Shown here piece after piece: positions 52,971 through 64,000 of a DNA stretch of 64,000 nt. Position numbers and translations under genes: made by a program. The DNA comes from Pogona vitticeps (lineage: Eukaryota; Chordata; Lepidosauria; Squamata; Agamidae): contig NC_135786.1 of the NCBI RefSeq assembly GCF_051106095.1, positions 214,217,001 through 214,281,000 of the forward strand, given 5' to 3'. Below the pieces are notes generated by a model. The model saw only the letters and a program-made list of their open reading frames with translations. It was not told where the DNA came from and made no database searches. The stretch's first letter is position 1. Every line of letters starts with the position of its first letter.

Positions 52971-53579
52971 GGATCATAGGGTAAAGCTCAAGAAACAATG
53001 CCCAGGTCACAATGTGTTTGGTGCTCACACACCGTCCCTACATCATCAGATAGACAGTTGGGGTACTGCCGCTGATAATCCACTGTATGTTTGTGAGTGA
53101 GAGAAATCATAAGAGCCACACTACATCAGAACAAAGGCCTAACAGAGTTGACCTGTTCTTTGTTCCCACAATAAATCCCACAGTGAATCTGTGTATGTTT
53201 CCTCATAACAGAGGAAACGTCTTCAGGTTTTGTTGTCATCAGAAGATAATTAATAAAAGTTTCTTATTTCCTTTACTTGCTGGACATCATTTTGGATTCA
53301 GCAAACCATGAGTGGAAGGAAAAGGAGAGTAGTTGTACCCTGCAAAGGTTTGCAAGAGTTCTCAAGCTTCTCCTTATGGAAGACATCCTGCAAGGTTGAT
53401 TAACTTTTCACATGGGAGATTACTAAGAAATGCTGGGATGCTGTGAATAGAGGGATCCGGGAAGGATAATTATTTCAGAGTAAATACCAGGGGTTTGGAT
53501 AAACACTTCATCATGCTTGGAGTAGTCCTATTAAAGCAACTTAATTAAATGAAGTTGTGTTTGTTACAGAAAAAAAATA

Positions 53580-54014
53580 CAGTGGTGCCTCGCTTAACGA
53601 TTGCCCTGCATTACAACGAAATTGCTGTACAACAATCTTTTTGTGATCGCAATTGTGATCGCAAAACGATGGTCTAAATAGGGTTTTTTCACTTTGCGAT
53701 GATCATTTCCCTGCTTCAGGAACCGATTTTTCACAAAATGATTGTTTTTAAATAGCTGATCAGCGGTTTCAAAATGGCCACCGGCTGCTTAAAATGGCTC
53801 CTTGCTGTGTTTAGGGACGGATTCCTTGCTATACAGGCAGTGAAAAAGGCCGCCGTATGGAGGATCTTCGCTGGACTGTGAGGTTTTACGACACTGGAAC
53901 GCATTGAACGGGTTTCAATGCGTTTCAATGGGGTTTTTAATTTCGTTTTACGATGTTTTCGCTTAACTGCAATTTTCCTGGAACGGATTATCGTCGTTAA
54001 GCGAGGCACCACTG
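53580..54014. mobile_element. Tigger-like MITE, simple copy
   Basis: Ends CAGTGGTGCCTCGCTTAACG and CGTTAAGCGAGGCACCACTG are exact inverted repeats flanked by TA (53578-53579, 54015-54016). 435 bases. The interior has two AAAATGGC words (TTCAAAATGGCCACC, CTTAAAATGGCTCC). It may lie inside the NIPAL2 3' UTR. Confidence 0.9.
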
Positions 54015-54824
54015 TACTTAGATCCAATAGCTTGTCCCAGCTTGAGTACATCCCATAAAATCAGTTGCTGAGTACTGAATGAACACATAGGTAAATCCCA
54101 CAGAGGGTCTGTTCTAACTAACAATTGAGGCCAAAAAGTCTTCTAGCGCTTTAATATAGTAACAATCCACCAAACCCAACAACACCCCGGGGTATATTGT
54201 CCCACTGGTTGAGGTTTAACAGTTGGCAGGATGCATCTGATGAAGTGGACTGGGAGCATGCAAGCTGACATGCCATGACGAATTTGTTGTTCTCTATGAT
54301 GCTACAAAACTGGGGCTTAACTCAGCCATGAGTAACTTGCCGGAGCATTTTCAGTGGGTCTGCTCTAAGTGTGGATGAGCCTAAAGCCAACCCAAAGGTG
54401 TGTTCTTGCAGTTGTTGCATCAGGAAAGAATTGGCCTGAACACACTATCCCACTGGAATGGAAGACAAAGACTCTTTGCATAAGGCAAGCAGCACATGAC
54501 CCAGCTATATGTTTGTCTCACGCTAGTCAAGTCCTGCTTGGCTTCAGAAAAAGCAAGCGACCACAAAAAGGCCCACTGCACGAAGAAAACAGCCAGGTCC
54601 ATTTAATGACTGTTCACTTTTTTCAGGCACAATAGCTGACTTAGGTTGCAGTGTATTTGTGATAGCCAAGGGATCCCCGAAAGGGAATTAAATAACCATA
54701 AGAGCCGTCAGAGTAAAATAACTTGACACATAATGAGCACATGTGATAAAAGGGTGGTGTTGAATACAAAGCCAATAAATAGAACATTTTTCTTGTTAAC
54801 TGGAATTTAAGATGCTCTCTTCTC

Positions 54825-54919
54825 TTAGCTCTGAGTCTTCACAGAGTCACCTTCCTTACATAAAGAGCCGTAGGATAAGCTATTTGAATCTGGCTGTATT
54901 TTACTCCTCGTCTTCTCCC
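54825..54919 (-). CDS. NIPAL2: NIPAL2 last coding exon with stop
   Basis: 95 bases, acceptor CCCACAG at 54920, stop TAA at 54827-54825. Encodes the cytosolic tail GEKTRSKIQPDSNSLSYGSL and CKEGDSVKTQS. The KIQPDS and SLSYG cores match human. No clear polyadenylation signal was found directly downstream, so the 3' UTR is not delimited; it may run into the Tigger-like element at 53580-54014. Confidence 0.93.
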
Positions 54920-57187
54920 CTGTGGGATTAAAATAACAACAATACAACATAAACGCTTGGAGCAACAATGATAAATCAAATCTAACAAGTTTAATTATTT
55001 TGCTTTTAAAAGGTTTCTCACCACAAAGCTTTCTTTGTTTTGCTATGATAGACTATGGCAATGGGATGGAAATAATTCAAGATTTTTTTTAAAAAAAAGC
55101 CAACTGGAAATAGAAAAAGGAATTAAGTGAAAAGCAATTTTTATTTAAAATGAGTGGGAGAGGTATCTGATGTGGTTTTTGCTGCTCAGCTATTCAACTA
55201 AGGGATGTTTTTCAGCTGTGTGAAAAGAGATGACAGGAAAAATATTTCCAGGATTAGACTTACCAGGAATGTGCCCGTAGTCAATGTAAAAACTCGTCAA
55301 ACGTTCTTTGCCTGTGTTCCTGGTCGTCACAAACACGCCAACAAACGACAGAAAACACCTGCGGGAGCATTGGTCAAGCCATGAAGTCATGCATCATCAT
55401 TGATTGCAGTTTTTTTGAAAAAAAAAAAAAACAGCTTGAACTTTAAAATTAAAACTCCTAAAATACCTCAGCCAAGATAGCTACTGGCCATGCAGGATGG
55501 GGGAGTTCAGGAATTGCAGTCCAAAATAGCCATTTCCCTCTGCTCTGTTAGTGGCAGCAGAACCACTTGATGACACATTATTATAACCTCTTCTGGTATT
55601 ACCTTGATAAGAGGGAAGCCAGGCCTTTATACTAAAACCTCGAGATTGGAACCCATGGGAAGAGCAAATAACACACCTCATCTCACATGTCTTAGATCTA
55701 TTTCAAGTAACAGGGGAAGGAAATATAGGGAGTCCCTTAATAAAATCTAGGTTCTTCATCTCCGTTCCCACAATCTTCCCATCAGGTTTCTAAAGCCAGT
55801 AGCCACGGCCATTTGTGGACTGAGGAGGTGCTGGTGCCTCAACATCAAAAATTGGGGGGTTGAGGCCCCCTGCCTGGTCATGAACCACTTCACCCAATAG
55901 CCATCACAGAAGGTAAGAAAGTCAAGGCCCATAATTCAAATATAAAGCTAGATCAACTTTGCATTTGGAAATTTTATTTTGCCTGCTTTGTTTATCTATT
56001 CTGGAAGCTACCTGTGAAATTCTATCGAACCCCTCCTAGCTGTGTCTTTGGGCTCTGATTCTAGGGCTTGGTGTGCATGAGTTTCTGGAGGGAAAAAGGT
56101 CATAGGAGCAATGCTCTATGGTAAGGGAGCCTCTTGCAATCACAATTGTGTTACAGAGACAGTGCTTTCTCTTCTGCATTATTAATCATCTCCACATGAC
56201 TCGTATTCTAAACTACTGTTTTGAATCCAATTAATAGAGGTCTCTAGCAGATCACACCTCAGGTTAAGACACCTTCTTTGGTTCTGTCCTTCCAGAACAC
56301 ATGGAATGATAGCCACAAAGACAAATATAAATTACCTTAATGTAGCCAAAGATTGGCTTGCACACAATACTGTTTGAACTCTTGTGCTTCCTTAACATGG
56401 CTGTATCGGCACACATACCTCAGAACAGCCTTTTCAAAGAGTATACTCACCCAAAGACAAACATGAAATCACTCAGCAAATCTCCACCCTTGAATTCCTG
56501 ATAAAATATAGCCCCTGAACAGAGGCAAAAGTTAAAAACACAGTTAAATTTTACAGAAATCAAGCATATTCTGTTCTTATCAAAAAGGAAAATATTGAAT
56601 TTAATCTTAATTTTGTATAAGTAAGCAGGCTTGATTTAATGATGATCTTCTGTGTAGCGAATGCATTTCCATTAAGACATGGACAAGCTGGTAATTTATC
56701 TTTCCTACTGCAGCTCCCTAGGTCACATTAAATGATACCTGGGGCAGTCCTCTAATGTGCAAAATGGACTTTTATCATTTAAAATGGATTTTTTTTAATG
56801 TGACAAGAATGGGTAGCCTGAGCAGCTCAGATGCATGTATAAAACACTGCATGTGATCCTCTGGATCTTGTTCATATTCGTTAGCAGGACCACATGATTA
56901 TTTTTACCATATATATACTTAGAAAAGTCACTTTTCAGGATTAGAATTTTATGCTGGCTCGAGGAGTCTATAATCTGCAATATTGCCAATCACGTAGCCC
57001 TCTCTTTGGTTAATGTGTAAGATCATTTTTGCTAGTACACATTAGCTTAAAAAACTCTTAATGGCACAGCCTGTTATTGGGCATTGCAAGAGTTATTCTT
57101 AGTAAACTGTGTTATCACATATTAGAAAACACAGATTTAAAAAATCAGCACTTAAATAATGCTGATTTTTTATTCAAAGTTTTTATT

Positions 57188-57232
<45 letters not shown>

Positions 57233-60200
57233 TATCTGTGCTTATTTAATTTAGTGCTGATTTGTAATACGTGTCAGCAATGTTCCCTTCTGTCATCTCT
57301 TGCCTGTCTGCTCACAGGGGGCAGTAAACAAGTCCCAGTCCCTAGCTGATACTGCATGACACTGATTGAGCTCTGCATGTATGCACACCTTAGAGGAAAC
57401 ACTGACATAATGCAAATGGAAGAAAATTCTTAAAAATGCAAAGATTGCCGAAATATTTTTATTCATCAATGGCACCAACAAAAGGAAGAGTTTCAGGTAA
57501 TGAATCGATCTTTTAATCAAGGAACTATTACATTAAAATAATGTTGTGTAATGCTAACACGCCAGTGTTAAGGCCTTTTGGGGGGCAACCAAAAAAAATA
57601 TTTCTCCCATGGGCAAGAAAACATCCAAGTGAAATTGGATCTACCATTCATTTTCAGAAGGATACCACCTCTCTAATATTTTTCCATCCCTTTGTTCACT
57701 TTATGACTTTTGATTTGCGCCCCTAATGTACTGATGTTGTTATTTGCTATTTTGCTGCTTTGTTGTTTTGTGTTACTTGTTCTAAACCGCCCAGAGTGGC
57801 CTTGGCTGTGAGATGGGCAGTATATAAATCAAATAAATAAATAAATAAATGGAGGGAGAGAAGAACACATCTTGTTCCAGCAATATTTCCAGCAATCACA
57901 GGTGCTTAAAAAAATACATTCAAACCCCACCAGTATGGTGAAATATCCTAAATCAAAAGGCTTATCAATAATTAACTTTTATTTGCTTTGGTTAGAGGAG
58001 TCTGGTTTGCTAAAAGAAAAATCATAATCATTTGATTCTCTGATGCAGAGATGGGGAGTCAGTGACCCTCCAGATTTAGTGGAATTCTGCAATCCCCTTG
58101 GCCAAGTTGGCTTGGGCTAATGGGATCTGCTGCTGCTATTTCTCTATTATGCTATTTACAATCTTTTTGGTAAGAGATGCCAGCGACTCAGTCTGGGCAT
58201 TTTTCATGCAGAGCAAAATGTGCTTTGCTCGTGGAACATGAACCTTGGCAGAGGAGACCAAAATGCCATTGCAGGAAAATGTGTAACCATTTCAACTAGA
58301 AATTGCTTCATATACAAATACTCCCCCCCACACAAGGCAATAACAAGGATCCGGCCCCCTGGAGCCAGACCGTCCACTCACAATTCCACCGTTGCCGCCG
58401 GCTCTGCGATCCTTCCCATCACTCTGGAGCTCATGATTGGCCAGCTGCTCTTCGACCTGGCTGGGAGGCTAGTCGTCCCGCCTCCTGCCAGGGGTGGTGA
58501 GCCAATCGCGAGCTCCGGAGTGATGGGAAGGATCGCAGAGCCGGCGGCAATGGCAGAATTGTGAGTGGACGGTCTGGCCCCAGGGGGCCGGACCCTTGTT
58601 ATCACCACCTGTGCGGGGGTATTCGTATACGAATACGAAGATCCCCATCTCTAGTTTCAACCCGCTGAATGGAAATACATGTTGACTTACAATTTAAACT
58701 TTAATAAAACTAAATGATCCCTTAGAGTAATAAAAACAACATTCCCCATTTGGCACCTTGCAGTAGTGTGGGGCAGCAATACCATCATCCTTATATTCAG
58801 TATCACATCTGTTGCTTATCATGTTGGGAAATAGGAGACTGAAGGTTGAAATACTAATGGCCATGCCAAATGTTATGCTAATTAGTCACCTAGTCTTTAA
58901 AAATAACTGAACTTCAGGGCTAGCAGAATCTTAAGTGACCCTAATGCTGGAATATATGTACCACTAAGCTGGCTGGCTGGCTCAGTGATTTTAGATACTG
59001 TAGTTGGCTGCGGTCACAGCGGTTGGGACTTGGATTCCCTATTGCGCCTCCTGCAACGACAGCCAGCCTGTGTGGCCTTGGTCAAGCTGCACAGTTTCAG
59101 ATGTGCTCCCAGAAGAAGGGAATAGGAAATCACTTCTGAGTATTCTCTACTTGGAAAACCTTGAAAAGGGTTGCCATAAGTAAGTCGCAATTGACTTGAT
59201 GGCACATTATTATAATCCTTAGTAACTATGGTTTAAGAGGACATGCCTGTTTCTGTTGCTTAGGGCTTGTAAGACTGTTTTACTAAGTGCCTAATAATTG
59301 CCTGGAGCTGGCACACACGTATGCCAACTGACTGGGAACACTTCCTAACACTAATTGATTTGCAGAGGAGCACTTTCTGTGGCCAGTAATTAAGAATAAT
59401 AACTGTTTTGCATTAAAAAACCTGGCATGTATGGGACGATGGTTAGGTTCCTTCATTTTAGTTTTTAATGGGATGTTATTCAGGTCAAATTTAGTATGAG
59501 TAAGGATATTTAGGAGTTGGCCCAGAAGCACATAGAATCAAATTCTCCATTTGGTTACATCATTACAGCTGTTTCAGGTCAATCTTTCCTCTGGATCATA
59601 CAGCACAGGCTTATTTTAACACAGCTGCTGAACCAATCCATATTTTTTAAAGCTTTGGTGAGCTTTGAATAAGTAATTGACATAAACTAATGGAATTTCT
59701 GTATGCAGATCTCTTGAAAACCAATGATGGAGCAGCCCCCCTGAGTGTGTTAAAGGGGTCATAAAAGTTATAGGAACAATAACTTTTGGGCTCACTGCAA
59801 AATGCAGCATATTGGTCCCACTTTGCTCGCTTGTTCCTACCACAGCCTACAGTTTGAGGGAATTGGAGTCTCTTTTCAATCATATCCAGTTCAAAAGTTC
59901 TCACCCAGGATAAAATCTTAATAGCTTAAAATGGGCTTTGGATTCATTCTAATTCCTTCTCTTTAGCCTTGTGCATACGGCCCGCTGAAACAGAATATAC
60001 ACCGACTGCTACAGAGTACAGCTGGTTGTTATCTTAGGGGCTTGCTTCGTCATTACTGAAATGACTTTAACAGGTACAAGAACTAGAAGCAAACCTACAC
60101 ATGGGAAAGCCATTCCTTGTATGTCACTGCAGATACCTGTAATAAACTCATAAAACAGGATAGATGGGCAATATAAACACTGGGAAAACTACATATTGAT

Positions 60201-61634
60201 GACATTGGATTTTTGTCCTTTCTGAATTAAGAGCCATATTCAAAATATATTTCTTGGTGCTGGCCATCGTTCAGGCACAGATCAACACTTGTAAATCCCA
60301 TAGATTTCAATGGCAGAGTTGAGCATATATGTTCCCCCTTCTACAACTGCAATCAATGGGACTTTAAAAGGCTTAACTTTTGACTCGCATCATGTTCAAC
60401 CTATCTTACATGAGGGAAATGTTCTTCACTCTGACAAGCAGTATATATTTCGAAGGGGGTCCTTTGAGAGGGGTGCAACGAACCTCTGTGCAAGCAACAC
60501 ACAGACTTCCCATCACCACAACACACCAGGGTTTTAGTTAATACAAAGATGCCCCAATTACAGGAGCCAAGACATAGAGAAGTTTTGCATCCATCATGAC
60601 ACTTTTCTTCATCTCCTTAAGACAGCCATTTATCTGTAGGGTCAGGAAACCAAGGGTCCTTAGGCCCAGCTATTACAGAGAGAGGCAGCAAAGAAAATGT
60701 CGTACATTTTTGGCCACTCCTCCGTACAATGCCTTGGTGCCAGAGATGCAAGAGGAGAACTTAGGGAATGGAAACACTCTAACCAACCACATCATCCTCC
60801 CACCAGCCTTCTGTTCATGGTTGTTTTCCTGGATATTGTGAGGGGTTGATGTGGCACATTGCACCTGCTCCTGCCACAAAGGGTTTGGTGCCGGCACTGG
60901 GATATTGTTTCAATGGCACTTGATCTGCCACCTACCTTTCTCTTGCTGGTTTTATATTAATTACTACTCACTCACTTTCCCCCATTGAAGTGAATGGGAG
61001 CAAATATGAACCAAGCCAACTGTTCCTGACAATATGCTATTCACATCATAATTCCTTGGAAAAATTAAGAGCAGGGATGAAGCTTGAAAAAATTACTTTC
61101 CCTCACCCCCAATACCCAAAATTCCTCAGATTGTATGGGCAGTGTGAGCGTCATCCAAAATGGCAGCATTTCCAAGCTCTGATAATGGCTGGGAGCCTTC
61201 TGATAAGAGAGAGGCTCTCCATATGTGGATGAACTATTCCTCATCTCTTGCCCAAACTGACAACAGCTGTTGAAAATTCAGTCTTCAACTAGTTTTCCTC
61301 TCGGTACTCCAGCCCTGACCCAGGGTGTGAAAAAGAAGTAAAAACCAGGAGCCTATATATCTATATAAGGCTGCATAAGCACATAAAAGCTCCAAGAGCA
61401 AAAGGCAACACTCTTAAATTCACTTCAAATTCAAAGGGGAGGGGAACAGTTCTGAAGCATTAAGCGGGGTGTGTGTGTGGACTCAAAGGCCTTATAGGTC
61501 CCTTCCAACTTCATTACTCTATAATTTTATGAAGCATCCACTAACCTGCCAAGATAGCACTAATGGTAAAGAACACATAGTTCAATGGGATAACTTCTGT
61601 TACATCATGGAGCTTCATTGCTTGGTTCAGAAAC
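54825..61634 (-). CDS. NIPAL2: NIPAL2 (NIPA-like magnesium-transporter family), last four coding exons
   Basis: NIPA-like proteins are multi-pass membrane proteins; relatives such as NIPA1 and NIPA2 transport Mg2+, while transport by NIPAL2 itself is inferred from the family. Four minus-strand exons (61546-61634, 56451-56514, 55264-55358, 54825-54919) join in phase. They encode FLNQAMKLHDVTEVIPLNY, then VFFTISAILAG, AIFYQEF, a hydrophobic segment ending CFLSFVGVFVTTRN, and the cytosolic tail IDYGHIPG plus KIQPDSNSLSYGSL, ending TQS. Human NIPAL2 has matching FLNQATKLYNTT, FYQEF, CFLSFLGVF, IDFGNIPG and KIQPDSHSLSYGTL. The tail stops at TQS, about six residues short of human. The exons before 'FLNQA' were not found up to base 64000 and probably lie to the right. 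The gene is tail-to-tail with POP1, as in human. Confidence 0.92.
54920..56450. other. NIPAL2: NIPAL2 last two introns (flanking the second-last exon)
   Basis: Apart from the exon at 55264-55358, nothing was recognised. Short A-runs occur at about 55087 and 55418. Confidence 0.5.
55264..55358 (-). CDS. NIPAL2: NIPAL2 internal exon (second from the end)
   Basis: 95 bases, acceptor TCCCGCAG, donor TTCCTG|GTAAGT. Encodes CFLSFVGVFVTTRN, then TGKERLTSFYIDYGHIP, matching human CFLSFLGVFLVTRN and the YIDFGNIP start of the tail. Confidence 0.95.
56451..56514 (-). CDS. NIPAL2: NIPAL2 internal exon (third from the end)
   Basis: 64 bases, acceptor GTTCAG, donor TTTGG|GTGAGT. Encodes GAIFYQEFKGGDLLSDFMFV, with the family's FYQEF motif and the start of the last membrane segment. 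Phases match both neighbours. Confidence 0.88.
57188..57232. repeat. (ATC)n microsatellite, 15 units
   Basis: Forty-five uninterrupted bases of ATC repeats. It reads as an isoleucine run in one frame, which is meaningless as protein here. Confidence 0.95.
57770..57850 (+). mobile_element. L2-like LINE 3' end, plus orientation
   Basis: CTAAACCGCCCAGAGTGGCC, GAGATGGGCAGTATATAAAT and an (AAAT)n tail: the only clear plus-strand copy of this terminus in the window. Confidence 0.65.
58297..58654. mobile_element. Foldback DNA element, copy 2
   Basis: Two arms of about 130 bases pair closely: CCGTCCACTCACAATTC and GCGATCCTTCCCATCACTC on the left reappear inverted on the right. TTTCAAC flanks at 58290-58296 and 58655-58661. 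The outer ends differ between arms (left TAGAAATTGCTTCATATAC; right GTATACGAATACGAAGATCC). The element is GC-rich in AT-rich surroundings. In the NIPAL2 intron. Confidence 0.8.
58975..59218 (+). repeat. Sauria-type SINE
   Basis: GGCTGGCTCAGTGATTTTAG (A box), GGGACTTGGATTCCC (B box), CCAGAAGAAGGGAATAGGAA, CACTTCTGAGTATTCTC and a tail GTCGCAATTGACTTGATGGC then ATTATTATAATCC. It is the cleanest copy of this family in the window. Confidence 0.75.
61546..61634 (-). CDS. NIPAL2: NIPAL2 internal exon (fourth from the end)
   Basis: 89 bases, acceptor TTTCCCCAG, donor TTGGCAG|GTTAGT. Encodes FLNQAMKLHDVTEVIPLNY and VFFTISAILA, a loop and transmembrane segment. Human has FLNQATKLYNTTTVVPVNH here. Confidence 0.92.
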
Positions 61635-62200
61635 CTGGGGAAAGAAAGTCAATGCATTTTTACAGTCAAGTCAGTAAGAGTGGATATCCCAAGACAGACT
61701 TTCCTGACGTGACGTCCTCCAGGTACATTTAACTACAACTCCCACAATTCCCCCACCCAGCTATCAAAAGTGTCTACACCACACAAGAGAAGGTTGGCTA
61801 AGGCAACTATGATTTCAATGGGAACTTCGGGACTTATCTTTTGTCATTCCAAGAGTCCAAATAGACACAATCCATATTCTGACTGCAACTTATTCTGAAC
61901 TACGAACGGTCAGTTACGAAAACTGAGAAGATGAATCTTTAGCATCAGCATCATCCTTGAAGGAAGATCCTAATATTTGTTCGTAGGCATGCATATATGA
62001 AACAATTTCCTAATCTTTTCATTTCACGTGGAACTAGTTCCCTCCACAGAGAAATACAATACAATCCTATATTCCATAGTAAGCCCTACTACATTCAGTG
62101 AGCTGTAGAGCTACACCCTTTAAAAAAACATGAGGGAAGAAGCTTCAAAATCTGCAGCTGATTTCACAAGTCCAAAGAAACATTGTAAATAAAGAACTAA
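61635..62200. other. NIPAL2: NIPAL2 intron, unassigned part
   Basis: No exon matching the membrane segments that precede FLNQA in human NIPAL2 was found here, and no repeat was recognised. Confidence 0.45.
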
Positions 62201-62204
62201 TTGT

Positions 62205-63830
62205 GATTATATTAGGAGGAACCCATAATGAAATTGCCCATCACTGGAAGGATGTTCAGGACTTGTCCTTGCAAAGATTTAAAAATAGAAAAAAGCCTAG
62301 GGAAAGGGAGAAATTTATGAGAGTCATCCGGATCACTAAAAAATTCCTTGTACTTAAATTCAAGGCTGGTATCACCAGGGCCGAAGCGTGCATTAAAATC
62401 TTCCAGAAGTATCACTTTTGTTTTTGGGTGATCTACTAATAGATTTGTTATATATGTCTCTAGAGAATTCCAGACTTCGGTTATTTGTTGTTTTAATGTG
62501 AGTGGGGGAATATATACATTAAAATTAAACCATCTTTCCGACTTTTCAGGACTACTGCCATAGCCCTTGAGCCCATAGGAGGTTTCTCTATGCATTTAAA
62601 ATTTAGAGTATGTGAAATTAAAAGTGCCAACCTACCTTCCATCCTTCCTAGTCCCTTTCCCCTTCTGGTTTTCACCCAATAATTACTGTAACCTTGCAGG
62701 ATGATTTCTTGGTCAGTCCAAGTCTCTTGAACTGCTATAATATCAAATTTCTGACGGTGGAAGGGATTGTCATGGGAATTTGTTAAAACAGCGAAACCAC
62801 CCTGCAACATTCCATGAGAGTATTTTGTATGAAGAAATTAATATTTGTCATTCCATTTTATCAATATTATCCAAGATTTTATCACCATCGTTGAATACAC
62901 ATCCATTGCAATTAAAGGAGGCTCTGTTTTTTGATGCCGAAGGTGGTAAAGGAGGTATCACTGGCTGTTTGCCCATATGACTCTTGATTTGTAGCTCCTA
63001 GGACAAATATCGATGGTATAATCAGTGGGGTCCTACCCTCCTTTACATTTGGCAGCTCCAACCCCGTGGGGTGCCATTTACTAACATGGAGGACTCTCCC
63101 CCACCCCCGCTGCTAACGGGAAGCTGGTCCATAACAATTAGGGAGATCTCCTCAGTGTCATTTAGTCCCACATTGTCCTGTATGTTACCCTCTGGTGGAT
63201 TAACAGGTCTTGCTGAGTTCTGGGGCCAAAGGCACAGTTCTTTTAACCTGACCAGAATCTCTGATTCTGCTTCCTTTGATGGGCCCGGGAAAGCTGCCGA
63301 TGTCCCTAGCTCCACCGGATCTATCGTATGGCTGTCCTCATTGGATCCGTCCACGTGATTAGTTCAGTTTCCATGACTGACTCTGTCCTTGGTTTCGGTG
63401 TTGGCACTGCTATTCTTGCCGGCTCTATATCAGGAGATGTGTGTGTGGGGTTTGGGAGGAGGGGATAGATCTTGGGGCTGTGAAACACTCTAGTTGGAAA
63501 TATTATTTCTTTAATAAGAATCTCTTCCTCAGTATCAAAGATGGAGTTTTTTTGGTTTGGAACAGTAACACTACTTTTTGTATCTGATTAGATTTGTTTA
63601 AGGTTTCAACTGAAATTAGGTCATCTAATAAGAGAGGAGTCTTCAGGAGAAAGTTTAGATGTCTTGCTACTTGGTTCTTAGTAGACCAGTTTATTTCTTT
63701 TCCTTTATAAGGGCAAACCATTAGGCAGATTTTCCGGGGTTGCAGAGAGAGAGCAAATGCCTTAAAATCCTCCCCTGTTTTCTTCGCCCAGACTGTCGAA
63801 AGTTGGGGGAGGTTTTTGTTATGGATGTCT
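62205..63830 (-). mobile_element. LINE (APE-type), 5' half only: ORF1 part and endonuclease part, no reverse transcriptase
   Basis: Minus strand, 5' to 3': an ORF1-like region with FALSLQPRKICLMVCPYKGK (about 63780-63710) and a serine/proline-rich stretch (63354-63043), then an apurinic-type endonuclease with KFDIIAVQETWTDQEI (the AVQETW motif) and, in another frame, TKVILLEDFNARFGPGD (the DFNAR motif with catalytic Asp). Sequence similarity stops near 62205, before the endonuclease end and the reverse transcriptase. Several frame changes occur. The clade was not determined; I would look first at I/Vingi- and R4-like groups. Confidence 0.65.
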
Positions 63831-64000
63831 TATTCTTACTCCGCACCACTTATGGTGTTTTTCCAAGTAGGTCTACATTGTTATTTACAGGAACTATATT
63901 TTTATTTTACAGGAACTAAACAATTTAGCTTGGAGCATCAAGAATTATGCTAACGTGGTATAACATTTAGAGTGTCGACTTGGAAACAGAGAGGCCCAGA

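Larger units (their letters stand above)
36531..54824. other. POP1-NIPAL2 intergenic region (overview)
   Basis: About 18 kb between the inferred POP1 end and the NIPAL2 stop. No conserved exon was found on either strand. Named repeats are listed separately; stretches with nothing I recognise are about 36900-37840, 38000-39830, 40400-42190, 43100-43710, 44130-44750, 44910-45890, 46100-46580, 46970-48220, 48320-49310, 49560-50440, 51170-52740, 52970-53575 and 54020-54820. The NIPAL2 3' UTR must occupy part of the right end. Confidence 0.6.
56515..61545. other. NIPAL2: NIPAL2 intron (5.0 kb), overview
   Basis: It holds an (ATC)n tract, an L2-like terminus, a foldback element and a Sauria-type SINE, listed separately. 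The stretches 56515-57180, 57240-57760, 57850-58290, 58660-58970 and 59220-61545 show no exon or nameable repeat. Confidence 0.5.

Noticed and set aside
57077-57349. Open frame with an isoleucine run
   Set aside because: The run is the (ATC)n microsatellite; nothing else supports a gene.
58220-58660. Open frames on both strands with near-identical protein starts and ends
   Set aside because: They are products of the two inverted arms of the foldback element, not genes.
1-64000. CRISPR arrays, operons, rRNA genes, retroviral or LTR elements
   Set aside because: None seen. The window is vertebrate nuclear DNA; regular repeats here are microsatellites or lie inside transposons, and I found no paired long terminal repeats or gag/pol/env-like coding stretches.

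Overview
The window looks like nuclear DNA from a squamate reptile (lizard or snake). It holds spliced vertebrate genes and is dense with repeats. The repeat set is what points to squamates: a BovB (RTE-type) LINE with recognisable reverse transcriptase, tRNA-derived SINEs with BovB-like tails (Sauria-type), L2-like and CR1-like LINE fragments, and many short DNA transposons. The species cannot be named from the sequence alone. Gene identities rest on my memory of the human proteins and on reading-phase continuity across GT-AG introns.

Layout. About 2.6-9.9 kb, minus strand: RIDA (reactive intermediate imine deaminase A), exons 1-4; the last two exons should lie left of base 1. About 9.88-10.34 kb: a GC-rich, bidirectional-looking promoter shared by RIDA and POP1. 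About 10.2-36.5 kb, plus strand: POP1, the large protein subunit of RNase P and RNase MRP. It appears complete, with one 5' UTR exon and 15 coding exons whose phases join without a break into a predicted 981-residue protein. About 36.5-54.8 kb: intergenic DNA made of repeats and unassigned sequence. About 54.8-61.6 kb, minus strand: the last four coding exons of NIPAL2 (NIPA-like magnesium-transporter family); its 5' exons should lie right of the window. The order RIDA-POP1-NIPAL2 matches human chromosome 8q22.

Mobile DNA. Two DNA-transposon groups dominate: TA-flanked elements with Tigger/pogo-like ends (at least seven copies, including one nested in another) and hAT-like hairpin MITEs with 8-bp target duplications (three good copies and one larger relative). 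There are two copies of a foldback element, several SINEs with clean target duplications, and a LINE in a NIPAL2 intron that kept its 5' half and lost its reverse transcriptase half.

I found no evidence of a new multi-gene system. The most interesting observations are structural: a Tigger-like MITE ending 39 bp before a POP1 exon and carrying a 21-bp array of YY1-like motifs, the nested Tigger-like insertion with internal palindromes, the 5'-retained LINE, and a POP1 protein with a shortened N-terminal linker but conserved disease-associated residues.
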